64,000 bases of DNA from an uncultured Cycloclasticus sp. (GCA_913057515.1 CAJXOJ010000011.1:16288-80287); one strand, 5' to 3'; positions 45,884-55,516 are shown, counted from the stretch's first letter. Notes: generated by a model from the sequence alone, not told the origin. Numbers and translations: made by a program.

Positions 45884-47083
45884 ATGAAACAAACAAAACT
45901 ATCAGCCGCTATTAAAGCGACACTATTGGGTACGTCAATGGCACTTGCACCGGCTGCATTTGCGGTGGATAAAGAACTCTTAGACATCTTAAAAGCTAAT
46001 GGCGCAATTACTGAAGATCAGTATACAGAGCTATCTATGTCAAACATGATGAACAAGCAAAGCAAACCATCTGACGCAATGTTAAAGAAAATGGCATGGG
46101 CTGGCAAAATCAAAGTTAAGGGTGATTTGCGCGTTCGAAATGAAAATAGAAGCTCATCAAATGGTGTAAGCACAAAAGGACGCCAACGTTACCGTGCACG
46201 TATTGGCGTTTATGCAGATGTGACAGACAATGTTAAAGCCGGTATTCGTATCTCTTCGGGTAAAAATGATACGGCAACATCGACCAATGAAACGATGGAT
46301 GATTATTTTGAGAAAGATGATGTAGGTATAGATTTAGCGTATATCAACTGGACAGCACTTAGTGGGCTTGAGTTGATGGGTGGTAAGTTCAAACAGCCTT
46401 GGCAACAAGTCAGTGGTGGCATGGTTTGGGATGGTGACTTGAACCCTGAAGGTGTCGCTGCACGCTATACGACCCAGTTAGGAGGAGCAAAGGTTATTAC
46501 CAGTGCAGGTGTGTTTTCATTGGATGATAATGGTTCAAGTAGTTCGGAAGATGAAACCATTAACTTTGCTCAGCTGGCTACACAATTTAAAGTGGCAGGT
46601 GCTAAATCTAAATTTGGTGTGAGTGTTTTTGATTTTTCAGAAGGTGACAATAACCCACTCGCTACTGCAAAGGGTAATGATGCGACTCAGTTCCAGCTAA
46701 TTGAGTTGTTTGGCGAAACAAGTGTAGATTTAGGTCTGCCCGTTAAGCTTTATGGCCATTATGTGAAAAATAATGATGCGGATGGCGTTAACAGTGGCGA
46801 AGACACTGCTTGGTTACTCGGTGTTGGAACAAAAATGGGTAAATGGAAAGCCAGTTATGATTATAGAGAAGTTGAATTAAACTCTGTGTTTGCAGCCTTT
46901 AATGACTCAGATTTTGCTGATGGCTACACCGATTCAGAAGGCAGTCGTTGGAAGCTTTCATACGAAATCAATAAAAACTTCAGCGTAGGGACTACTTATT
47001 TAGACACAGAAATGGGCACATTAACGTCTAAAGGAGAGGGTGACGTTGATACATGGCAAATTGATCTAAAAGCTAAGTTCTAA
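45884..47083 (+). CDS. outer-membrane porin, predicted phosphate-starvation induced
   Basis: A 399-residue barrel protein: signal peptide 1-27 (ends PAAFA/VDK), a short region with DILKANGAITEDQYTEL as found at the start of many putative porins, then beta strands with alternating aromatic residues and a C-terminal Phe (DLKAKF), the outer-membrane insertion signal. It belongs to the broad putative-porin group that also covers OprO/OprP-like proteins; the resemblance to OprP is weak by eye. The triple Pho box and the location after phoU make phosphate or polyphosphate passage the best guess. AAGGGA precedes the ATG. Confidence 0.85.
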   Translation: MKQTKLSAAIKATLLGTSMALAPAAFAVDKELLDILKANGAITEDQYTELSMSNMMNKQSKPSDAMLKKMAWAGKIKVKGDLRVRNENRSSSNGVSTKGRQRYRARIGVYADVTDNVKAGIRISSGKNDTATSTNETMDDYFEKDDVGIDLAYINWTALSGLELMGGKFKQPWQQVSGGMVWDGDLNPEGVAARYTTQLGGAKVITSAGVFSLDDNGSSSSEDETINFAQLATQFKVAGAKSKFGVSVFDFSEGDNNPLATAKGNDATQFQLIELFGETSVDLGLPVKLYGHYVKNNDADGVNSGEDTAWLLGVGTKMGKWKASYDYREVELNSVFAAFNDSDFADGYTDSEGSRWKLSYEINKNFSVGTTYLDTEMGTLTSKGEGDVDTWQIDLKAKF

Positions 47084-47109
47084 AAATCTAAAACAGAACC
47101 TTGTTTTAG

Positions 47110-47138
47110 GCCCTGACAGGATGTTGGGGCTTTTTTTT
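47110..47138 (+). terminator. intrinsic terminator of the porin gene
   Basis: GCCCTGACA and TGTTGGGGC pair (two G-U pairs) around a 3-base loop, followed by eight T. Confidence 0.88.
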
Positions 47139-47207
47139 GCCTATTGCTAGCAGATTTTAGCATTTGCCTTTATATTGTCCGAAAATTAATAAGCAAGGTT
47201 AAATGTA

Positions 47208-47888
47208 ATGGCATCAAAAAATTACTTATCGGGCATTTTTGGCCCATCACCTGTCGCTCCGCTTCAGTCGCATATGAAGCTAGTGGATGAATGTGTTTCA
47301 AAATTGGTTGATTTATTTGAGTGCATGTCTAAAGGCGATACCGACGGGGTAGAAGAGATTTATCAGCAGATAGCGACGCTTGAACAAAAAGCAGATGATC
47401 AGAAGCATTTATTGCGTGAACACCTGCCGAGCGGTCTTTTTATGCCGATTGATCGTCAAGATTTATTAGATTCGTTGCGTGTTCAAGACTTGCTGGCTAA
47501 CCGTGCGCGCGATATTGCAGGCATTGTGGTGGGTCGTAAACTGCATTTTCCTGAGCACGCGAGCGCTCAAACTATTGAGTTGGTTCGAGCGACTGTTGAA
47601 ACCTGTCATCAAGCACTGAAAGTGGTTAATGAACTGGATGAACTTGTTGAAACAGGGTTTAGAGGACATGCTGTTCGAGTGGTGGAAAGCATGTTGATAG
47701 AACTCGATAAACTGGAGTCAGAGACAGACCGAATTCAGGTTGAATTGCGTGCCGCCTTGTTTGAGGTGGAGAAGGACTTATACGCGGTTGATGTGATGTT
47801 TATGTACCGCATCATCGAATCTATTGCTGAAATTGCCGACGACGCCGAACGTGTGGGCCGTCGGTTTCAAATTATGCTGTCTAAATAG
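47208..47888 (+). CDS. PhoU-like DUF47 protein paired with Pit transporter
   Basis: A 226-residue helical protein of the TIGR00153/DUF47 family, distantly PhoU-like. Marks: NYLSGIFGPSPVAPLQSHM at the start, EQKADDQKHLLREHLPSGLF and DRQDLLDSLRVQDLLANRAR. Genes of this family stand directly upstream of pit in many bacteria and modulate that transporter. It precedes the Pit gene by 12 bases. There is no Pho box ahead of it. Confidence 0.9.
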   Translation: MASKNYLSGIFGPSPVAPLQSHMKLVDECVSKLVDLFECMSKGDTDGVEEIYQQIATLEQKADDQKHLLREHLPSGLFMPIDRQDLLDSLRVQDLLANRARDIAGIVVGRKLHFPEHASAQTIELVRATVETCHQALKVVNELDELVETGFRGHAVRVVESMLIELDKLESETDRIQVELRAALFEVEKDLYAVDVMFMYRIIESIAEIADDAERVGRRFQIMLSK

Positions 47889-47900
47889 GAGGGGGTGGCA

Positions 47901-49151
47901 ATGGATTACGGAACCTCTTATTTAGTATTAGCGGTCATTTTTGGTTTATTTATGGCGTGGGGTATTGGTGCGAATGATGTGGCCAATGCGATGGCAACAT
48001 CAGTTGGCTCTAAGGCCATTACGATTAAGCAAGCCATCCTTATCGCAGCGGTGTTTGAATTTGCCGGCGCGGTATTGGCGGGTGGGCAAGTCACCTCAAC
48101 CATTCGTAAAGGTATTATTGATGTCTCCGATTTGGGGGCTACACCTGAAATATTGGTGATGGGCATGTTGGCAGCGCTATTGGCGGCAGGGACATGGTTG
48201 TTGATTGCATCGAATAGAGGTTGGCCGGTGTCTACAACGCACTCAATTGTTGGGTCAATTGTTGGTTTTGCTATTGTTGGAATAGGGATTGACGCGGTGC
48301 AATGGGGTATGGTTGGCACGATTGTAATGAGCTGGGTCACATCACCTTTATTGGCGGCGATTCTCTCATTCCTCATCTTTAGGAGTGTACAAAAGCTAAT
48401 ACTGGAAACAGATGCGCCGTTAGATAACGCGAAAAAATATGTGCCGTTTTATATTTTCTTCGTTGGTTTTATTATAGCGATGGTGACCATTGTTAAAGGT
48501 TTAAAACACGTTGGATTAGACGTTAAAGGGATGGATGCTATCTATATTTCTGTAGCAGCAGGCGTTGTGGTGATGTTGTTAGGCAAGTTTTTAATTAGTC
48601 GTTTGCAATTTGAAGCGTCGGATAATATTAATTTTCACTATGCCAATGTCGAAAAAATATTTAGCGTACTGATGTTGTTAACGGCCTGTGCGATGGCTTT
48701 TGCGCACGGATCAAATGATGTTGCTAATGCAATTGGCCCCTTGGCGGCAGTTGCCAGTATTGTAGATAGTGGCGAACTATCTCAAAAGTCAGCGCTGCCA
48801 CTTTGGATATTATTTGTCGGTGGCGTGGGTATCGTTTTGGGGTTGGCTATGTATGGGCGAAAAGTCATTGCAACCGTTGGTACTAAAATTACCGAGTTAA
48901 CGCCCAGTCGTGGCTTTTGTTGCGAAGTTTCTGCTGCGACCACCGTTGTATTAGCATCGGGAATTGGCCTGCCGATTTCAACCACTCACACATTAGTAGG
49001 CGCTGTATTAGGTGTTGGCATGGCAAGGGGGATTTCTGCCTTAAATTTGGGTGTGATTCGAAGCATCTTTATGTCTTGGGTCATTACCTTGCCAATTGGT
49101 GCCGGCTTGGCGATTATTTTCTTCTTTATGCTTAAAGGTATCTTTAGTTAA
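47901..49151 (+). CDS. low-affinity inorganic phosphate transporter (PiT family)
   Basis: A 416-residue membrane protein with about ten helices. The two PiT signatures are GIGANDVANAMATSVGSKAI (N-terminal half) and AFAHGSNDVANAIGPLAAVA (C-terminal half), with STTHSIVG and STTHTLVGAVLG in between and after. It imports metal-phosphate with protons or sodium. The ATG at 47901 is chosen: AGGAGG lies 8 bases upstream, too near the GTG at 47895 for that to be the start. Together with the Pst genes the cell has both phosphate systems at one locus. Confidence 0.95.
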   Translation: MDYGTSYLVLAVIFGLFMAWGIGANDVANAMATSVGSKAITIKQAILIAAVFEFAGAVLAGGQVTSTIRKGIIDVSDLGATPEILVMGMLAALLAAGTWLLIASNRGWPVSTTHSIVGSIVGFAIVGIGIDAVQWGMVGTIVMSWVTSPLLAAILSFLIFRSVQKLILETDAPLDNAKKYVPFYIFFVGFIIAMVTIVKGLKHVGLDVKGMDAIYISVAAGVVVMLLGKFLISRLQFEASDNINFHYANVEKIFSVLMLLTACAMAFAHGSNDVANAIGPLAAVASIVDSGELSQKSALPLWILFVGGVGIVLGLAMYGRKVIATVGTKITELTPSRGFCCEVSAATTVVLASGIGLPISTTHTLVGAVLGVGMARGISALNLGVIRSIFMSWVITLPIGAGLAIIFFFMLKGIFS

Positions 49152-49294
49152 TAATTTTTTGCAAAAATTGCGCTAAGAAATGAATAGCGTTATACCGTTA
49201 ACCCTTGTTTGCTTGATGCTCGAATGATTGGGAGGGTTGAATCATCTAACGTTATTTATTTAAGGATTGTCCTCCAAAAAATCAGTTTATCTGC

Positions 49295-49322
49295 TAAAGT
49301 TTGAGTGTTGTCGTGCCGATTA
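49295..49322 (+). promoter_or_regulatory. sigma-28 (FliA) type promoter of pomAB
   Basis: TAAAGTTT at 49295-49302 and GCCGATTA at 49315-49322 match the FliA consensus TAAAGTTT-N11-GCCGATAA, except that the spacer is 12. It lies 40 bases before the pomA start, which fits a late motility gene. Confidence 0.7.
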
Positions 49323-49361
49323 TTTAGAGCGATAACTGGAATTTAAAATTAAGGAAATACT

Positions 49362-50135
49362 TTGGATTTAGCAACTTTAATAGGTTTTGTGGGTGGTTTG
49401 GGCATTATTATTGCGGCTATCGCAACCGGTGGTGATGTGATGATGTTCGTTGATGTCCCCTCGGTCTTGATTGTGATAGTGGGTACCTTTATGGTGACAT
49501 TGATGCAGCTGTCTATTGGTGAGTTTTTGGGGTCTTTTAAAGTCGCCATTAAAGCGTTTATGAATAAAAATGATAACCCTGTAGACCTTATCGAAAAGGC
49601 GGTAGAGTTATCGGATGTCGCACGTAAAAATGGTCTGTTAGCATTAGAAGACCAAGAAGTTGACAATGAGTTTCTTAAACGAGGCTTAAGCCTTTGTGTG
49701 GATGGTCACGATGCGGAGATGGTGCAGAAACTCTTAAGTCGGGATATGGATTTAGCCATAAATCGTCATGAGATTGGCCAAAATATGTGGAAGGCAGTGG
49801 GTGATATGGCACCTGCAATGGGGATGATTGGGACCCTTGTCGGCTTAGTGCAAATGCTAGCAAATATGTCTGACCCAGCGGCAATTGGTCCAGCGATGGC
49901 GATAGCCTTATTAACTACCTTGTATGGAGCGATTATTGCCAACGCGTTTGCACTGCCAATGTCGGCTAAGCTTGCGGGTATTAGTTATCATGAACGTTTA
50001 AATAAAACGCTTATTTTAGAAACGATTCAAAGCATTCAAGAAGGGGTCAACCCAAGAGTTCTAGAAACATTGCTGAAAACATATTTACCAGAAAACCAGC
50101 GATCATCTGTTGGTGAGCCTGAAGAGGCTGAATGA
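49362..50135 (+). CDS. pomA: flagellar stator protein PomA (MotA family)
   Basis: A 257-residue MotA/PomA protein with four helices. MDLATLIGFVGGLGIIIAAI is a PomA-like start, and KAVGDMAPAMGMIGTLVGLV with MAIALLTTLYGAIIANAFALP are helices 3 and 4. It starts with TTG at 49362, set by AAGGAA 7 bases upstream and by family alignment. Resemblance to Vibrio PomA suggests sodium drive. pomB follows after 16 bases. No other flagellar gene is in the window. Confidence 0.94.
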   Translation: MDLATLIGFVGGLGIIIAAIATGGDVMMFVDVPSVLIVIVGTFMVTLMQLSIGEFLGSFKVAIKAFMNKNDNPVDLIEKAVELSDVARKNGLLALEDQEVDNEFLKRGLSLCVDGHDAEMVQKLLSRDMDLAINRHEIGQNMWKAVGDMAPAMGMIGTLVGLVQMLANMSDPAAIGPAMAIALLTTLYGAIIANAFALPMSAKLAGISYHERLNKTLILETIQSIQEGVNPRVLETLLKTYLPENQRSSVGEPEEAE

Positions 50136-50151
50136 TACTCTGGAGCTTATA

Positions 50152-51078
50152 ATGAGCGATGATAATTGTCCAAAATGTGACGAGGGTCTACCCGCATGGA
50201 TGGGCACGTTTGCTGATTTAATGTCCTTGTTAATGTGCTTTTTCGTGTTGTTATTGTCGATGGCAACAGTGGATGCAAACCGTTTTAAGAAAATGGCAGA
50301 TTCATTAAATGATGCTTTTGGAGTGCAGCGGAAAGTGATCACTTATGAGGTTGTTAAAGGCACCAGCGTGGTGGCTCAGCATTTTAGCCCCGCGGCAGGT
50401 GACCCCACTATTTTAGAAGAAGTGCGGCAGCAAACAACAGACTCAGAAAGGGAGCTTTTAGGTAAGGACTCAGATTCTGACTCAAAAGAGAAAAAAGAAG
50501 AAGAGGCTAAAAAGCAAGAAGACATTGAGGTTAAAGCGCAGATTGTGACAGAGTACGTTGAAGCGACTGAGCAGAAAATTGCGGATGCAAAGGAGTTAGC
50601 AGAAGAAATAAAAGAGTTTATGGTTGAAGAAATTGACCAAAGTATGGTGAGTGTAGAAACCGACCTTGACCGCGTGGTGATTAGGATTCACGAGAATGGC
50701 TCTTTTCCCTCAGGCAGTGCTGAATTTAACCCAGCATTCTTGCCTATTATGGAAAAAATCACCGCTGTCGTGAATGGCAGTGTTGGTACCGTTACTATTG
50801 CTGGCCATACCGATAATATTCCTATTGGATCGGGCTTGTACCGATCTAACTGGGAGCTTTCCGCAGCAAGGGCTGTTACCGTTGCGCAAGGAATGTTGGT
50901 CGATGGGTCAGTCGATCAAAATAGATTGGTTATTGAGGGGCACGCAGATACAGTGCCTCTAACCGATAATGACACGCCGGAGGGCAGAGCGCTGAATAGA
51001 CGCGTGGAGATTATTTTAATTCAAGGCGAAATGCCTCAAGATTTAAGTGACCCAATATTAGACGTGGTAAAAAAATAA
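50152..51078 (+). CDS. pomB: flagellar stator protein PomB (MotB family)
   Basis: A 308-residue stator subunit: a single helix (about 18-40) with the ion-binding Asp22 in WMGTFADLMSLLMCFFVLLL, a charged linker (about 95-170) and an OmpA-like peptidoglycan-binding domain (about 195-295; IAGHTDNIPIGSG, NWELSAARA, ALNRRVEII). GLPAWMGTFADLMSLLMCFF is close to Vibrio PomB. The ATG at 50152 has TGGAG 7 bases upstream; open codons back to a TTG at 50110 lie in pomA. The stop overlaps the next ATG. Confidence 0.95.
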   Translation: MSDDNCPKCDEGLPAWMGTFADLMSLLMCFFVLLLSMATVDANRFKKMADSLNDAFGVQRKVITYEVVKGTSVVAQHFSPAAGDPTILEEVRQQTTDSERELLGKDSDSDSKEKKEEEAKKQEDIEVKAQIVTEYVEATEQKIADAKELAEEIKEFMVEEIDQSMVSVETDLDRVVIRIHENGSFPSGSAEFNPAFLPIMEKITAVVNGSVGTVTIAGHTDNIPIGSGLYRSNWELSAARAVTVAQGMLVDGSVDQNRLVIEGHADTVPLTDNDTPEGRALNRRVEIILIQGEMPQDLSDPILDVVKK

Positions 51079-51641
51079 TGAATGAAGAGCAAGAACGCAG
51101 GCGTTTTTTTAGAATAGATGATGAGCTAGTATTAAGTTATCGCTTGGTTTCTAATGATGAAACAAACATAGCCGGTAGGATGAAGGATCCTGAAAACACA
51201 CTGGTATCCTTAGCTAGTGAGTTGGAAAAAATGAACGAGGTCTCACGTATCCATCTACGTCAGGTTGAAAAAGAATCACCTGAAGCGGCGCGCTATTTTT
51301 CCTTTATAGAAGAAAAAATTAACCTATTGGCTCATCATATGTTGAGGGAGAGTGATGAATTGTTCATGGAAACAGCTCGCCCCGTTAACCTGAGTGGTTC
51401 AGGGGTGTCATTTGCGTCAGATAGTGAGTTATCCGTTAATAGTTGTATAGAGCTGAAATTTATTTTAAGTCCATCGTTAGCAAAAATAACGAGTTTAGCA
51501 AAGGTGGTCTCTTGTCGACCGAATGGTGAAAAGTTCACGATAGCTGCTGAATTTACTCGGCTGAATGATAGTGATCGTGATTTACTTGTTCGTCATGTAG
51601 TTAAAAAGCAGATGAATGATATTCGTGGCCAGAGCGATTAA
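51078..51641 (+). CDS. PilZ-domain protein coupled to the stator genes
   Basis: A 187-residue protein starting with ERRRFFRIDDELVLSY, an RxxxR-type PilZ N-motif, then about 80 helical residues, then ETARPVNLSGSGVSFASDSE, the D/NxSxxG c-di-GMP-binding motif, and PilZ barrel strands to the end. The insertion between the two motifs is unusually long. It is translationally coupled to pomB (TAATG), so its role is probably in c-di-GMP control of the motor. No other domain is seen. Confidence 0.82.
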   Translation: MNEEQERRRFFRIDDELVLSYRLVSNDETNIAGRMKDPENTLVSLASELEKMNEVSRIHLRQVEKESPEAARYFSFIEEKINLLAHHMLRESDELFMETARPVNLSGSGVSFASDSELSVNSCIELKFILSPSLAKITSLAKVVSCRPNGEKFTIAAEFTRLNDSDRDLLVRHVVKKQMNDIRGQSD

Positions 51642-51699
51642 TCACGATTTTTTTTATGCATTTCTTTTGTCGTTTAAGTGAAACGGTCAGGCTTTTCTA

Positions 51700-52695
51700 A
51701 TGGAGCTAACGGGTATATATAAGGCGATATTGAAACGAATGGCTGCGGGGCAGTTTTTCTCTGGGCAAGAGTTGGCAAATGAATTGAATGTCAGTCGGGC
51801 CTCTATTTGGAATTATCTTAAAAAGTTAGAAGCAGCTGGTTTTGAGTTTCATGCAGTCAAAGGGAAAGGCACCCGCTTAAAAAGGCCTCTTGAGCTGCTT
51901 GATAAACAGCAAATTATTTCAGGTGTGTCTGCGCAACGGCAGCATTTAGTGCAGAATATAGAGGTATTAGACAGCTGTTCATCAACGAATCTCCATATCG
52001 CTCAGCAACATAGCTTAAAACCACTACCTAATGGCTCAATTTGTATGGCAGAAATGCAAACCAAGGGCCGAGGTCGTTTAGGTAAAACGTGGGTGTCCCC
52101 GTATGGGCAGAATTTATACGTCTCTTTTTTATGGAGTTTTAATGGCGGAATATCGAGCTTATCAGGCTTAAGTTTGGCCTGTGGAGTGGCTGTTTGTCAT
52201 GCGCTTAAAGAGCTCGGCATGAGTGGTCATGGCTTGAAGTGGCCAAACGATGTGTTATGGGAAGGTAAAAAACTCGGCGGCATCTTGGTTGATATTCAAG
52301 GGGAAAGCCAAGGAGGCTATACAGCCATTGTTGGCATAGGGCTTAACTATCAAATGAGCTCAGCGGCTTCTAATGCGATTGATCAACCTTGGAGTGATGT
52401 ATCTAAAGCGAGTGGCGGTATGGTTGGGCGAAATAAATTGGCCGCTTGCTTGCTTGAGCATGTTTTACAGGTCCTTCATGGTTATGAAGAAGGTGGCTTG
52501 TTACCTCATGTCGCCCCTTGGAATGAATACGATTGTTACAAACAGCAACCAGTTCGCATTATATCTGGAGAGCAGTTTGAAGAAGGGTTTGCAGGAGGGA
52601 TTTCAAATACAGGTGAACTGCTTTTGTTAAAGCCTGATGGTTCTGTAAAGAGCATTGTGTCTGGTGAGGTTAGTTTGAGGTTGCAGGCTACTTAA
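51700..52695 (+). CDS. birA: biotin-protein ligase / biotin repressor BirA
   Basis: A 331-residue bifunctional BirA. An N-terminal winged helix (about 1-65; SGQELANELNVSRASIWNYL) is followed by the ligase domain: GRGRLGKTWVSPYGQNLYVS (biotinyl-AMP loop), LKWPNDVLWEGKKLGGILVD, and a C-terminal SH3-like domain (about 280-331). It biotinylates acetyl-CoA carboxylase BCCP and represses bio genes. Its stop directly abuts the coaX start, a common pairing. Confidence 0.95.
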   Translation: MELTGIYKAILKRMAAGQFFSGQELANELNVSRASIWNYLKKLEAAGFEFHAVKGKGTRLKRPLELLDKQQIISGVSAQRQHLVQNIEVLDSCSSTNLHIAQQHSLKPLPNGSICMAEMQTKGRGRLGKTWVSPYGQNLYVSFLWSFNGGISSLSGLSLACGVAVCHALKELGMSGHGLKWPNDVLWEGKKLGGILVDIQGESQGGYTAIVGIGLNYQMSSAASNAIDQPWSDVSKASGGMVGRNKLAACLLEHVLQVLHGYEEGGLLPHVAPWNEYDCYKQQPVRIISGEQFEEGFAGGISNTGELLLLKPDGSVKSIVSGEVSLRLQAT

Positions 52696-53430
52696 ATGTT
52701 GCAGTTATATATTGACCGAGGTAATACGGCGCTCAAGTGGCAAATGCTTAGCAATTCGACGTTAGTGGATGAAGGGGTTTTTAGTAACGATGTGCCGTTG
52801 GCTGAAGGTTTATCTAGTCTGGCAAAGCAGCCCTTATCTAATATTTATGTCTCAAGCGTAGCGTCTGACGGTTTTTGCCAGCAACTGACTGTTTGGGCAA
52901 AGGAGCAAGCTCAACCTCTCCCCGTGTTTGTAGAAAGCACGCGCGAAGCCTGCGGCGTTATTAATGCCTATGAAGAAGCGGGGCAGTTGGGTGTGGATCG
53001 TTGGTTGGCTATGATTGCCGCTCGCTCTACTTACCCTGGCATGTTATGTGTTGTTGATAGTGGTACAGCACTGACAATGGATTTTTTGTTAGAAAATGGT
53101 GAGCATTTAGGAGGATTCATTGTTCCAGGTGCAGCGTTAATGCAGCGTAGTTTACTTAACAATACTCAAAAAATTCATCTCGCTGATAAATCAGTTGGTA
53201 AAGGCTTAGGAGCGAACACGAGCGAAGCGGTGACTTTCGGCATTGAACAGATGCTGCAAGTGTTTGTGCGAGAAAAGGTAGTTGAAATAGAAGTGAGGCA
53301 TAATAAAAAGGCAACGCTTATCTTAACGGGTGGGCATGCGAATGATTTGGCGAAAGGCTTGATGAATGAATTTTACTTAGAAAAGGATTTGGTATTGCAA
53401 GGCCTCAGAGTCTTGTCTAAAGGTTATTAA
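52696..53430 (+). CDS. coaX: type III pantothenate kinase
   Basis: A 244-residue CoaX, an ASKHA-fold kinase that starts CoA synthesis. Motifs: the phosphate loop IDRGNTALKWQ (5-15), YEEAGQLGVDRWLAMIAA (residues near 95-112), VVDSGTALTMDFL and HLGGFIVPGAALMQRSL. Type III kinases use a monovalent cation and are not inhibited by CoA. No type I coaA is seen in the window. It abuts birA and overlaps the SPOR-like gene (TAATG). Confidence 0.95.
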   Translation: MLQLYIDRGNTALKWQMLSNSTLVDEGVFSNDVPLAEGLSSLAKQPLSNIYVSSVASDGFCQQLTVWAKEQAQPLPVFVESTREACGVINAYEEAGQLGVDRWLAMIAARSTYPGMLCVVDSGTALTMDFLLENGEHLGGFIVPGAALMQRSLLNNTQKIHLADKSVGKGLGANTSEAVTFGIEQMLQVFVREKVVEIEVRHNKKATLILTGGHANDLAKGLMNEFYLEKDLVLQGLRVLSKGY

Positions 53431-54098
53431 TGAAACAGCTATTCTTTTTGTTACTTTTTATAAATATGGTGTACTTTTTTTGGGGGCAAACGGCCATCGA
53501 AAAAAATGCGGTTATTGGTTATCAAAAGCCGCTGTACCAAGAAGGTCAGGTGGAAAAACTAGAACTGATTTCCAAAGAGGAATTTTTTCAGGTGGGTAAT
53601 AAGCAGCTACCTATTGATAGTAAAGTTGACAAAACGACGACTGAGGCGGTTAGTGAGTGTTATAGAGTTGGCGATTTTACGACAGAAAATGAAGCGAATA
53701 AGTTGCTAAAAGAGTTAAGTGGCTTAGGTGTGCATTTGCTGGTTACTTCCTTTGTCGTCTCCAGGGAGTTTTGGGTTGTTTACCCTTCCAACGGAGACTG
53801 GAATCAATCGCTACAAAATTTAAAACAGTTGAAGGCTAAAGGAGTGACTGATATCTGGTTGGTGCCTAAAGGGGATTACAAGGGGCTGATATCCCTAGGT
53901 TTATTTAAATTATCTGATAGAGCTAATAATAGAGTGAGAGAATTAAAGAACAAGCAAATTACGGCAGAAATTATTAATAGGGAAAAATTTCATTATGGTG
54001 TCAGGGTGGAAATGCATGGTACTAAAGCCATTATTCAAGATGAATTAGACCGTCTTGAGCTGGACCAGCAATATAGTATTGATAAAATTAGTTGTTAA
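53430..54098 (+). CDS. SPOR-like membrane protein
   Basis: A 222-residue protein with one N-terminal membrane helix (about 3-20; LFFLLLFINMVYFFW) and a periplasmic part. Residues 75-150 (CYRVGDFTTENEANKLL, then a WVVYPS strand) and the C-terminal 60 residues (GLFKLSDRANNRVRELKN) look like SPOR-domain beta-alpha repeats, which bind denuded septal peptidoglycan. A SPOR-type gene after coaX is also known in pseudomonads. No further function can be given. Confidence 0.7.
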   Translation: MKQLFFLLLFINMVYFFWGQTAIEKNAVIGYQKPLYQEGQVEKLELISKEEFFQVGNKQLPIDSKVDKTTTEAVSECYRVGDFTTENEANKLLKELSGLGVHLLVTSFVVSREFWVVYPSNGDWNQSLQNLKQLKAKGVTDIWLVPKGDYKGLISLGLFKLSDRANNRVRELKNKQITAEIINREKFHYGVRVEMHGTKAIIQDELDRLELDQQYSIDKISC

Positions 54099-54101
54099 GC
54101 A

Positions 54102-54130
54102 TTGCTGGAACTTTTCATTTCGATTAGAAT
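54102..54130 (+). promoter_or_regulatory. sigma-70 promoter of tRNA-Thr
   Basis: TTGCTG (54102-54107), a 17-base spacer, and TAGAAT (54125-54130), followed by the GC-rich discriminator AGCCGCCC typical of stringently controlled stable-RNA promoters. Confidence 0.75.
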
Positions 54131-54142
54131 AGCCGCCCTGAT

Positions 54143-54218
54143 GCTGGTGTAGCTCAGTCGGTAGAGCAGCTGATTTGTAATCAGCCGGTCGGTGGTTCGA
54201 ATCCTCTCACCAGCTCCA
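54143..54218 (+). tRNA. tRNA-Thr (anticodon TGT)
   Basis: A full cloverleaf of 76 bases: acceptor GCTGGTG paired with CACCAGC, D-arm GCTCAGTCGGTAGAGC, anticodon arm CTGATTTGTAATCAG with TGT, T-arm GGTTCGAATCC, and encoded CCA. It reads ACA codons and also ACG by wobble. Confidence 0.97.
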
Positions 54219-54225
54219 TATAAAT

Positions 54226-54258
54226 AAAGGCCTGTAACAATTGTTACAGGCCTTTTTT
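54226..54258. terminator. terminator between tRNA-Thr and the bphD-like gene
   Basis: AAAGGCCTGTAACAA followed directly by TTGTTACAGGCCTTT is a perfect 30-base palindrome with a trailing T-run. It serves tRNA-Thr, and probably the converging hydrolase gene as well. Confidence 0.92.
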
Positions 54259-54283
54259 ATTGTCTATCTGTTTTCGACGTTTG

Positions 54284-55162
<879 letters not shown>

Positions 55163-55189
55163 TTAAAAGATAGTTTTAGGTTTGGAAGT

Positions 55190-55360
55190 ATGGTGCTAGA
55201 TCACTGGTACTTAGTGTGTGCACAAAGTCTTCATTATCCCGTTGAATTAGATCTTACTGATATAAATATAGAGTTACCAGAAAAAAATAAGCTGACCGCT
55301 AATTTGCAATTATCTGGATCAATAAACAGACACCTTGCTGATGATGGCTGCAAAATTTAG
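55190..55360 (+). CDS. possible small ORF, 56 residues
   Basis: An ATG at 55190 with GGAAG just upstream opens 56 codons (MVLDHWYLVC start, LADDGCKI end). I do not recognise it, and it has no membrane helix or motif. It lies in the 386-base gap between the bphD-like gene and leuC. It may be chance; conservation would be needed to support it. Confidence 0.2.
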   Translation: MVLDHWYLVCAQSLHYPVELDLTDINIELPEKNKLTANLQLSGSINRHLADDGCKI

Positions 55361-55429
55361 TAATAATAGATAGAAAAACAAAATTTATAGTGACTTTGCT
55401 ATGGTATTCACTTAATGCAATTGCAAAAA

Positions 55430-55516
55430 ATGACGAAATTAGCGAAAATACACGGTTCATCTGGCTTAGTGCCGCTCATCTTCTTCTGGTTGTCGAATAG
55501 AGACTCGAAGAGCTAG
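55430..55516 (+). CDS. possible 28-residue leader ORF ahead of leuC
   Basis: An ATG at 55430 opens 28 codons ending at TAG 55514-55516, 14 bases before the leuC ATG. The peptide is MTKLAKIHG..., with a hydrophobic core [10 protein letters not shown] and a charged tail NRDSKS. It has four Leu but no Leu run, so classic attenuation is not evident. The position right against the leuC ribosome site suggests translational coupling or leader control. No ribosome site precedes it. Confidence 0.4.
   Translation: MTKLAKIHGSSGLVPLIFFWLSNRDSKS

Noticed and set aside
55416..55425. TGCAATTGCA palindrome upstream of leuC as another site of the argA-type operator
   Set aside because: The arms touch with no spacer, unlike the argA-side repeats, and one short palindrome in AT-rich DNA is easily chance.
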